A stretch of 7,038 nt of DNA, taken from assembly GCA_903917425.1 (NCBI GenBank), contig CAIXAQ010000303.1, forward strand, positions 1 to 7,038, read 5' to 3'. The stretch is from an uncultured Bacteroidales bacterium (lineage in GTDB: Bacteria; Bacteroidota; Bacteroidia; Bacteroidales; UBA4417). Numbering within the stretch: the first letter of the stretch is position 1; each line of letters opens with the position of its first letter. Positions 1-5,374 of the stretch are shown in pieces. A model generated the notes under the pieces. It was given only the letters and a program-made list of their open reading frames with translations, was not told where the DNA came from and did no database searches. The translations under genes were made by a program, and so were the position numbers.

Positions 1-2
1 CA

Positions 3-98
3 GATTCTTACAATCAATATTTTAACGTAGAAGCAGACCTTTTTGAAAAGGACTGCAAATGTACAACCTTAATTCGAATTACCAAACAAGTGATGTAA
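3..98 (+). CDS. possible C-terminal end of an unidentified upstream gene
   Basis: An open frame enters from the left edge (codons begin at base 3) and runs 31 codons to a TAA at 96-98. It reads DSYNQYFNVEADLFEKDCKC and then TTLIRITKQVM. The mix of charged and hydrophobic residues looks protein-like, and the frame ends before the promoter box of the next gene, as the 3' end of a same-strand gene would. I do not recognise the family. An open frame this short can arise by chance in AT-rich DNA, so the call is tentative. The other two forward frames stop within the first 30 bases. Whether it is real depends on the sequence left of the window. Confidence 0.3.
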   Translation, partial: DSYNQYFNVEADLFEKDCKCTTLIRITKQVM

Positions 99-170
99 AT
101 ATTTTTATTTATTTTTCCAGGGCCTTTCTGTTAGCCTCGTTTTGAGTTAAAGGTTTGACTGAATTGTTGC

Positions 171-178
171 TATCTTTG
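171..178 (+). promoter_or_regulatory. Bacteroidota-type -7 promoter box for the DUF2027/Smr gene
   Basis: TATCTTTG matches the TAnnTTTG -7 consensus of the Bacteroidota primary sigma factor exactly. TTTG candidates for the -33 element occur at 141-144 and 154-157, but their spacers (26 and 13 bases) are not ideal, so the -33 element is weak or degenerate. Transcription would begin around 185, giving a leader of about 90 bases before the ATG at 279. The rest of 99-278 shows nothing else I can support. Confidence 0.55.
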
Positions 179-278
179 CACGCCCTACCATCAGGTTATT
201 CAATCAATAGGGTTTTACGTGTTCCGGCCTGCGTTCATATATTTAAGGCGGATATATAAATCAGTAACTTTATAAAAA

Positions 279-1367
279 ATGAAATTCAAACCAGGAGATA
301 AAGTGCGTTTTCTCAATACAACTGGAGGAGGAGTTGTAGTTAAAGTGATAAATGAATTTATGGTTTCGGTGGAAATCGATGATGGCTTTGAGATACCTAC
401 GCTCACAAATGAGTTGGTCGCCATTGAACCTGCCGGAAAATCAGGCGATTTGTTCCTGAATAAAAACGATCGCCGTTCTGAAATCCCGGTGAAGATTGAG
501 CCGGAGCCGGAGATCATTGAAACAGACAGGATTAGCCGTATTGTGCAAAGGGGAAACGGATCAGCCGTATCCACAGGAATATACCTGGCATGGAATCCGC
601 AGGATCAGAAACGATTACTATCGGGTAGTGTGGATGTGTATCTTGTAAATAACACTGCTTTCGATATATTGTATTCTTTTCTTCTTAAAAACAGTGCAGG
701 GAATTTTTCGGGAATGGATTTTGGCTCAGTACCGCCCGAATCGAAAGTCCTGATTGAGACTATTGATCGTGATGAATTAGGTAAATGGTCGAATGGCGTT
801 ATACAGGTGCTTTTCTTTGCCGAGGAAAACGAAAAGGCATTGATGCCTGTGAGTGCTACTTTCAGGATAAAAGGGTCTCTCTTTTTCCAGGAGGGAAGTT
901 ACCACGAAACCCGTTTTCTTGCTAACCAAAAAGCGGTGGTTTACACTGTTTGCGAACTTAGCCGCGTTCCAAGTACATACGAACAAATACTGAACGAAAA
1001 AGAAAACCGTGAACCCATACCGGCTGCAGCTATCCGGTTCAGACCCGAAACCGCTATTGACCAACACCGCGTTGCTCCCGGCGAGGCAGAAGTCGATCTG
1101 CACATTTCGGTGCTGCGGGAGGAATACGGCAAACTTACGCCTCACGAAATCCTTACAATTCAGATGGGATATTTTGAACGCATGCTTGCAAGTGCCATTG
1201 CTTTCAGTTTTAACCGTGTAGTATTTATTCATGGTATTGGCAACGGAACATTAAAACAGGCTATTATAAAGTATCTTGATGATTATAAGGAAATTGAATT
1301 TCACAGTGCCTCCTTTGCCAAATACGGTAACGGTGCCATTGAGCTGATTCTACATAATTCAAGGTAA
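279..1367 (+). CDS. DUF2027 domain protein with C-terminal Smr (MutS-related) domain
   Basis: This 362-residue protein appears cytoplasmic, with no signal peptide or membrane segment. Residues 1-50 form a small beta-rich module (KFKPGDKVRFLN, then VEIDDGFEIPTLTNELVAIE) that looks like an SH3/KOW-type fold. An acidic, proline-containing linker follows at about 70-85. Residues 98-228 are beta-rich and match the DUF2027 middle domain of Bacteroidota proteins. Residues 271-358 are an Smr domain, with the DLH motif at 273-275 (the LDxH-type site) and HGIGNGTLK at 318-326 (the HGxGxGxLR-type loop). In other proteins Smr domains nick DNA or cleave RNA, for example during ribosome rescue, and they form the C-terminus of MutS2. 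The substrate of this architecture is unknown to me. The start fits the usual MKFKxGDKVRFLN opening; there is no Shine-Dalgarno, only an A-rich stretch before the ATG. The gene appears to be monocistronic, between the box at 171-178 and the hairpin at 1459-1489. Family assignment is confident; function is not. Confidence 0.9.
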   Translation: MKFKPGDKVRFLNTTGGGVVVKVINEFMVSVEIDDGFEIPTLTNELVAIEPAGKSGDLFLNKNDRRSEIPVKIEPEPEIIETDRISRIVQRGNGSAVSTGIYLAWNPQDQKRLLSGSVDVYLVNNTAFDILYSFLLKNSAGNFSGMDFGSVPPESKVLIETIDRDELGKWSNGVIQVLFFAEENEKALMPVSATFRIKGSLFFQEGSYHETRFLANQKAVVYTVCELSRVPSTYEQILNEKENREPIPAAAIRFRPETAIDQHRVAPGEAEVDLHISVLREEYGKLTPHEILTIQMGYFERMLASAIAFSFNRVVFIHGIGNGTLKQAIIKYLDDYKEIEFHSASFAKYGNGAIELILHNSR

Positions 1368-1458
1368 TTTTAGTGCTCGTTAAATCTTAAGTGCGATACA
1401 AGTTTCGGTTTTTATCTATGCCAGGTCAGTGAATTGCTTCGTTAATTTTATATGCCTG

Positions 1459-1489
1459 AAAAGAGTACATTGGGGCAATCTGCTCTTTT
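1459..1489 (+). terminator. hairpin terminator after the DUF2027/Smr gene
   Basis: AAAAGAGTA (1459-1467) pairs with TGCTCTTTT (1481-1489), including one G-T wobble. After a C-C mismatch, ATTG (1469-1472) pairs with CAAT (1476-1479) around a GGG loop. The A-rich left arm and T-rich right arm resemble an intrinsic terminator that could work in both directions. The T run is only four bases and lies inside the stem, so efficiency may be modest. It ends 28 bases before the glycosyltransferase ATG and could instead act as a leader structure for that gene. Confidence 0.55.
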
Positions 1490-1504
1490 AACGAAAAGCT
1501 AAAC

Positions 1505-1510
1505 AAGGAG
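1505..1510 (+). promoter_or_regulatory. canonical Shine-Dalgarno sequence for the glycosyltransferase
   Basis: AAGGAG lies seven bases before the ATG at 1518, a standard spacing, and it fixes the start of the glycosyltransferase. It stands out because none of the other five starts in the window has a comparable purine motif, in line with the general Bacteroidota habit of leaderless-like or A-rich initiation regions. Confidence 0.65.
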
Positions 1511-1517
1511 AAAGCTT

Positions 1518-2612
1518 ATGACAATCATACATGTTTCATCTGCATTATCGTGGCGAGGTGGCGAACAGCAAATTGCGTATCTTCTGTCAGAACTTTCGAA
1601 GCGGGAAATTCAACAAATTGTAATCTGTCCGAAGGATTCACCACTGCATTCGTTTTGTACCAGGAATTCAATAGAAGTAAAGCCGTATCGCAAAAGATCC
1701 GGATTTGACCCATACCTGGCTTTTCGAATTGTGCAACAATGCCGCAGGGTGAAATCACCTCTTATCCACGTTCACGACAGTCATTCACACACAGCTGCTT
1801 TCCTTTCTGCCATTCTTTGGATGAATAAAACCCCAGTAATCGTTCACCGGCGGGTTAGTTTTCCTGTCAAAAAAAGTATATTTTCTAGTATAAAATACAA
1901 TCATAACTCCATAGCACGGATTTTCTGTGTTTCGGAATATGTCCGCCGGATGATGAATTCGAGTTTGGCTAAGCCTGGTAAAACCAGCACGGTTTATGAT
2001 GGTATCGACCTGGATAAATTTACCCAGAAGCAGAACACGCATTTTCTCAGAAAAAAATTCCAATTAGATGATCATCACACTCTCATTGGGAATGTATCTG
2101 CAATTACAGTCGAAAAGGATTATATCACCTTCGTTGATACCGCTGAAATACTGCTTCGAAATCGTCCCGACCTGCGTTTTTTTATCATTGGTGAGGGTTC
2201 ACAACGGGAATTAATCAGAGAATATATACGGGGGAAAGGGCTTGCAGATAAAATTTTTATGCCTGGATTTTTGGATAACATTCAGGATATTTTACCGGAA
2301 CTGGACCTGGTTTTATTCACCTCAGTCCACGAAGGTTTAGGAACTACTCTTCTCGATGCATTTGCCTGCAGAATTCCTGTTGTATCCACTAATGCCGGGG
2401 GTATTCCCGAAATCGTTAAAGACCGCCTGACAGGTTTGGCAACTGAAATCAGGAAACCTGATGAAATGGCCGTTGCAGTTGAGGAAATACTGGATAATCA
2501 AGACTTGAAAGATGAACTTGTTGAAAATGCATTTCGGATGGTAAAGGAATTTTCAACTGAAAAGATGGCATCTCAAATTGTGAAAATATACAATGAAACC
2601 TTTTCAGCTTAG
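1518..2612 (+). CDS. glycosyltransferase, GT4-like (GT-B fold)
   Basis: This 364-residue protein should transfer a sugar from an activated nucleotide donor to an acceptor in envelope glycan or polysaccharide synthesis; donor and acceptor cannot be read from the sequence. The N-terminal Rossmann half carries the SWRGGEQQ glycine-rich loop (11-18) and HVHDSHSH (84-91). VYDGIDLDKF (159-168) is the classic boundary segment before the donor-binding half. That half has GNVSAITVEKD (191-201, with the donor-site lysine expected at K200), FFIIGEG (221-227), MPGF (248-251) and HEGLGTTLLDAFAC (271-284). The family's EX7E motif appears as E272 to D280, an EX7D variant. NAGGIPEIV (292-300) completes the donor site. 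Length is normal for GT4. There is no signal peptide or obvious membrane helix, so it is probably cytosolic or loosely attached to the inner face of the membrane. The start is fixed by AAGGAG. No other glycan gene lies beside it, and terminators on both sides suggest a single-gene unit. Confidence 0.88.
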   Translation: MTIIHVSSALSWRGGEQQIAYLLSELSKREIQQIVICPKDSPLHSFCTRNSIEVKPYRKRSGFDPYLAFRIVQQCRRVKSPLIHVHDSHSHTAAFLSAILWMNKTPVIVHRRVSFPVKKSIFSSIKYNHNSIARIFCVSEYVRRMMNSSLAKPGKTSTVYDGIDLDKFTQKQNTHFLRKKFQLDDHHTLIGNVSAITVEKDYITFVDTAEILLRNRPDLRFFIIGEGSQRELIREYIRGKGLADKIFMPGFLDNIQDILPELDLVLFTSVHEGLGTTLLDAFACRIPVVSTNAGGIPEIVKDRLTGLATEIRKPDEMAVAVEEILDNQDLKDELVENAFRMVKEFSTEKMASQIVKIYNETFSA

Positions 2613-2649
2613 CTCTTATTTTTATGTAAGGACATGGTTATGCAAATTT

Positions 2650-2691
2650 GTGATGCCAGGTCATCCACCTGGTTTCACTGGCTTTTTTTTT
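2650..2691 (+). terminator. strong intrinsic terminator after the glycosyltransferase
   Basis: GCCAGGT (2655-2661) pairs with ACCTGGT (2667-2673) around a CATCC loop. Beyond a T-T mismatch, GTGA (2650-2653) pairs with TCAC (2675-2678). A run of nine Ts (2683-2691) follows. GCCA at 2655 could alternatively pair with the TGGC at 2679-2682 next to the T run, giving a longer-looped form that abuts the tract. This is the clearest rho-independent terminator in the window and separates the glycosyltransferase from panB. Confidence 0.8.
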
Positions 2692-2783
2692 GGTATTAGC
2701 CACATTTTTTAGCCTGAGTGCACATTTTTTTATTGGCAGAATAGATTGTTAATACTGCTTTTCAATCTTACCCTAAAATATGC

Positions 2784-2800
2784 CGGGTTCATTTAACCCG
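2784..2800. repeat. inverted repeat CGGGTT-N5-AACCCG upstream of panB
   Basis: A perfect 6-base inverted repeat with a CATTT spacer ends 18 bases before the panB -7 box, so it lies at or just upstream of where the -33 element would be. A third AACCCG half-site occurs at 2860-2865 in the predicted leader. The placement suits an operator for a dimeric regulator; a small RNA hairpin is less likely because it lies upstream of the expected transcription start. The regulator is unknown. Confidence 0.4.
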
Positions 2801-2818
2801 ATTGAATGTATTTCTTTG

Positions 2819-2826
2819 TAGTTTTG
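2819..2826 (+). promoter_or_regulatory. Bacteroidota-type -7 promoter box for panB
   Basis: TAGTTTTG matches TAnnTTTG exactly. The best -33 candidate is TTTA at 2792-2795, 23 bases upstream and inside the inverted repeat, so it is degenerate. Transcription from about 2832 would leave a leader of about 70 bases before the ATG at 2902. It would serve both panB and the overlapping pseudouridine synthase gene. Confidence 0.55.
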
Positions 2827-2901
2827 TGCATCGTAAATTGAGGGCTGATTCTTAAAAAAAACCCGTAAAATACTTAACCTTTTTTCAAACTCCCGTAGCT
2901 T

Positions 2902-3720
2902 ATGATTGCTAAAACTGGTGTTGTTTCAAAAATTACTACTCACGTACTTCAGGAAATGAAGCTTAAAGGCGTGAAAATTTCGATGCTTACCGGATATGAT
3001 TTTTCTATGGCCCGGTTACTTGATAAAGCGGGTATCGACATTATTCTGGTCGGCGATTCGGCATCCAATGTAATGGCAGGCTACAGCAGCACTCTGCCGA
3101 TTACGCTCGATCATATGATCTATCATGCATCATCGGTCGTCAGGGCTGTACACCGCGCTTTTGTGGTGGTTGATATGCCTTTCGGGACTTACCAGGGAAA
3201 CTGGAAAGAAGCTCTGTCGTCGGCAATACGTATTATGAAGGAATCGGGTGCCGATGCAGTAAAACTGGAAGGGGGCATTGAAATTATCGAATCTGTCGAA
3301 AGAATACTTTCGGCTGGAATTCCGGTTATGGGTCATTTGGGTTTAACGCCACAATCCATCCACAAGTTTGGCACCTATGTAGTGCGCGCCACCGAAGAAA
3401 AGGAGGCACGCAAACTGGTCGAAGATTCGAGATTACTCGAAAAGGCAGGATGCTTTGGTATTGTACTCGAAAAAATACCCGCCAGGTTGGGTGAGGAAGT
3501 AGCCAGGAATTCAAAAATCCCGATTATTGGCATTGGTGCCGGTAAGGGTGTTGACGGCCAGGTTCTGGTATTGCACGATATGCTTGGGATAACCATGGAG
3601 TTTTCACCCAGGTTTCTGCGCAGGTACATGAACCTGAGCGAGGATATTATTGCTGCCGTTCAAAATTATATTGTTGATGTAAAAACCCTTGATTTCCCAA
3701 ATGAAAGGGAACAATATTAA
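2902..3720 (+). CDS. panB: 3-methyl-2-oxobutanoate hydroxymethyltransferase (PanB)
   Basis: PanB moves a hydroxymethyl group from 5,10-methylenetetrahydrofolate to 2-oxoisovalerate, making ketopantoate in the first committed step of pantothenate and CoA synthesis. It is a cytosolic, Mg-dependent TIM-barrel enzyme. The 272 residues cover the whole family length (E. coli PanB is 264). Signature stretches are SMLTGYDFSMARLLDKAG (27-44), ILVGDSASNVMAG (48-60), VVVDMPFGTYQGN (88-100), DAVKLEGG (118-125), GHLGLTPQS (144-152), VLEKIP (188-193) and IGIGAGKGVDGQ (209-220). By comparison with the E. coli enzyme, the metal ligands should be D52, D91 and E123, and the catalytic glutamate E190; all are present. 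The chosen ATG gives the usual Bacteroidota N-terminus (KITTHVLQEMK); there is no Shine-Dalgarno. The 3' end overlaps the next gene by 20 bases. No other pantothenate gene is in view. Confidence 0.96.
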   Translation: MIAKTGVVSKITTHVLQEMKLKGVKISMLTGYDFSMARLLDKAGIDIILVGDSASNVMAGYSSTLPITLDHMIYHASSVVRAVHRAFVVVDMPFGTYQGNWKEALSSAIRIMKESGADAVKLEGGIEIIESVERILSAGIPVMGHLGLTPQSIHKFGTYVVRATEEKEARKLVEDSRLLEKAGCFGIVLEKIPARLGEEVARNSKIPIIGIGAGKGVDGQVLVLHDMLGITMEFSPRFLRRYMNLSEDIIAAVQNYIVDVKTLDFPNEREQY

Positions 3721-4447
3721 TATCCAAAAACTATCCGGTAAATTGTTGGAGGAAAATATCCTTTTTGAGGATAATCACATCCTTATTATAAACAAACTGC
3801 CCTCCCAGATTGTGCAAGGTGATAAAACAGGAGATACACCTCTTGTTGACCTTGTAAAAGACTATATAAAAGTAAAATACGAAAAGCCAGGCGAAGTATT
3901 TCTTGGAGTCGTGCACCGGCTCGACCGGCCTGTGAGCGGTGCCGTGCTTTTTGCACGTACCAGCAAATCGCTTACACGACTAAATGCCCTCATCAAAAAC
4001 AGGGAGGTGAAAAAGACCTACTGGGCAGTGGTGAAAAATAAACCACCCAAAGAAAATGATATTCTTGTGAGTTTTCTGCGCCGCGATGAAGGCAAAAACA
4101 AATCGTTTATTACGGGCGAAAATACAAAGAACGCTCAAATGGCTTCATTGTCGTACCAGGTGATAGCTAAAAGTGATAATTATTACTTACTGCAGATTGA
4201 CCTTCAAACAGGACGTCATCACCAGATCAGGACGCAACTGGCATCCATAGGCTGCCCCATAAAAGGAGATTTAAAATACGGATACCCCCGATCAAATTCG
4301 GATGGATCAATTCATCTGCATGCCCGAAAACTGAGCTTTATTCATCCTGTTACCCTCGATCCGGTTTCGATTGTTGCAGGGACGCCAAACGATCCGATCT
4401 GGAATTATTTTAGTCAGGTTTCTGTTGACTTCGAAAAATCCATATAA
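3701..4447 (+). CDS. RluA-family RNA pseudouridine synthase
   Basis: This 248-residue enzyme should isomerise uridine to pseudouridine in rRNA or tRNA; the target base cannot be assigned. HRLDRPVSGAVLFARTSKSL (72-91) is RluA motif II, with the catalytic aspartate at D75. LQTGRHHQIRTQLASIGCPI (168-187), followed by KGDLKYG, is the conserved RluA C-terminal motif. ILFEDNHILIINKLPSQIVQ (20-39) is the usual first strand region. No N-terminal S4 RNA-binding domain is present, so it is a short-form member like TruC. I chose the ATG at 3701. An in-frame TTG at 3689 would add only four residues (and lengthen the overlap to 32 bases). There is no Shine-Dalgarno, but the start lies inside the end of panB, in another frame, which favours translational coupling. 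No terminator separates the two genes. Confidence 0.92.
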   Translation: MKGNNINIQKLSGKLLEENILFEDNHILIINKLPSQIVQGDKTGDTPLVDLVKDYIKVKYEKPGEVFLGVVHRLDRPVSGAVLFARTSKSLTRLNALIKNREVKKTYWAVVKNKPPKENDILVSFLRRDEGKNKSFITGENTKNAQMASLSYQVIAKSDNYYLLQIDLQTGRHHQIRTQLASIGCPIKGDLKYGYPRSNSDGSIHLHARKLSFIHPVTLDPVSIVAGTPNDPIWNYFSQVSVDFEKSI

Positions 4448-4902
4448 TTATTTAGTAGTTGTATTATTTCAAGATATAAATCAAGAATCTTTTCCTCTAA
4501 GCAATCAAATTGAGTCAGTGGTTCTCATTTCGGGACAAATAATGGGAGATGTTCCAAATGGAAAATATTTATGTTATTGGTTATCATGTATTTAAATAAA
4601 TGGGCACATCGTTTGATACGTGCTAATTGGTAGGTAGCCTCTTTTTTTACCGGGGTTCTTCTACGAACGATTCACATTGTTCAGTGTTCAGACGGGAATT
4701 CTACTGTTGATGTAGTTGCAATTCTATAGTCATATAGTATGATTCCGGGATAGATAAAAATTGATTTTAAGTAAATATGCTTTGCTTGAGCCAGTTTTTG
4801 ATAATTCGTTATTGCCTGTATCCTCTGGTGGAAGTCAGGTTAATATGTATGTGCATTATGTAGATGCAGTTTTTTATTTAAATCGTTAACGCTTTGGCTG
4901 TG
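4448..4902. other. long AT-rich intergenic region upstream of the response regulator
   Basis: I can support no convincing gene in these 455 bases. A small hairpin (GCAC and ATC at 4604-4610 against GAT and GTGC at 4615-4623, two-base bulge) lies 18 bases before a seven-T run (4642-4648) and may be a weak terminator for the pseudouridine synthase gene. GAATTCTAC (4696-4704) can pair with GTAG (4712-4715) and AATTC (4720-4724), with a four-base bulge. CTATA-GTCA-TATAG (4724-4737) is a perfect inverted repeat. A short open frame at 4758-4889 is described in the findings. No perfect TAnnTTTG box is visible, so the response regulator promoter is not identified. Confidence 0.5.
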
Positions 4903-5277
4903 ATGAGGAAACTTAATATTTTATTGGCTGAGGATGATGAAATGATTGAAAGAATCACGACATTTTTCCTTAAACGCAGTGGGCATGAAGTAGATGTTGC
5001 GAAAAATGGCAACGAGGCTGTGAACAGGTTCAAAGCGAAAGAATACGATGTTATCCTGATGGATGTGCATATGCCTGTAATGGATGGGTTTCAGGCTACG
5101 AAGGAAATCCGGAAAATAGAGTTGCAGTACCTTAATAAGGGACATACAACGATTATTGCTACAACAACAAATCCGAGCAAATCGGATTGCATTAAAGCCG
5201 GGATGGACGGCTATGCTCAGAAACCCTTTTGCCTGAACGAATTAAGTGCGATTTTTAAAACATACAGCCTGGCATAG
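4903..5277 (+). CDS. orphan single-domain response regulator (REC)
   Basis: This 124-residue protein consists only of a receiver domain, with no DNA-binding or enzymatic output. NILLAEDDEMIERI (5-18) supplies the acidic pocket (D11, D12). VILMDVHMPVMDGF (50-63) holds the phosphorylation site at D54. IIATTTN (84-90) gives the conserved Thr at T87, and AGMDGYAQKPF (99-109) the conserved Lys at K107. All key residues for aspartyl phosphorylation are present. The sequence style resembles receivers at the C-terminus of hybrid histidine kinases, so it may act in a phosphorelay or by binding a partner, as CheY and Spo0F do. I chose the ATG at 4903; an in-frame TTG at 4894 would add three residues. 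There is no Shine-Dalgarno. No histidine kinase lies in the window, so its partner is encoded elsewhere. A strong hairpin follows it. Confidence 0.92.
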   Translation: MRKLNILLAEDDEMIERITTFFLKRSGHEVDVAKNGNEAVNRFKAKEYDVILMDVHMPVMDGFQATKEIRKIELQYLNKGHTTIIATTTNPSKSDCIKAGMDGYAQKPFCLNELSAIFKTYSLA

Positions 5278-5310
5278 GTTAAAAAGATAAAATAGTGTTT
5301 TATAATTTGT

Positions 5311-5338
5311 AAGCGGGGGTAAGTAATTACTCCCGCTT
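5311..5338 (+). terminator. 12-bp hairpin with GTAA tetraloop after the response regulator
   Basis: AAGCGGGGGTAA (5311-5322) pairs with TTACTCCCGCTT (5327-5338) over 12 base pairs with one G-T wobble, closed by GTAA, a GNRA-type tetraloop. The following bases (CTTATTTAT) are T-rich but not a clean run. It sits 34 bases after the response regulator stop and most likely ends or stabilises that transcript. Its right arm falls close to the promoter of the next gene. Confidence 0.72.
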
Positions 5339-5346
5339 CTTATTTA

Positions 5347-5354
5347 TACATTTG
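5347..5354 (+). promoter_or_regulatory. Bacteroidota-type -7 promoter box for the peptidase-propeller gene
   Basis: TACATTTG matches TAnnTTTG exactly and lies 20 bases before the ATG at 5375, so the leader would be only about 15 bases. No TTTG is present at the expected -33 spacing; that area is occupied by the loop and right arm of the 5311-5338 hairpin. Confidence 0.5.
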
Positions 5355-5374
5355 TAACATCAATAATCAGCAGC

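Noticed and set aside
777..1232. Antisense open frame of about 150 codons within the DUF2027/Smr gene.
   Set aside because: The + strand frame has clear domain motifs throughout; the antisense product resembles no family and is a by-product of codon bias.
1418..2663. An 11-base direct repeat, ATGCCAGGTCA, at 1418-1428 and 2653-2663, flanking the glycosyltransferase gene.
   Set aside because: Several identical 11-mers are expected by chance in 7 kb. The second copy is part of the terminator stem, and there are no transposase, inverted ends or target duplications to suggest an inserted element.
3689..3720. Possible frameshifted fusion of panB and the pseudouridine synthase gene.
   Set aside because: PanB ends with its normal family C-terminus and the second protein begins at a sensible ATG, so this is an ordinary short gene overlap.
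4371..4595. Open frame of 74 codons overlapping the end of the pseudouridine synthase gene.
   Set aside because: Its first third only reads the neighbour in another frame, and the rest shows no motif, no ribosome-binding signal and AT-driven composition.
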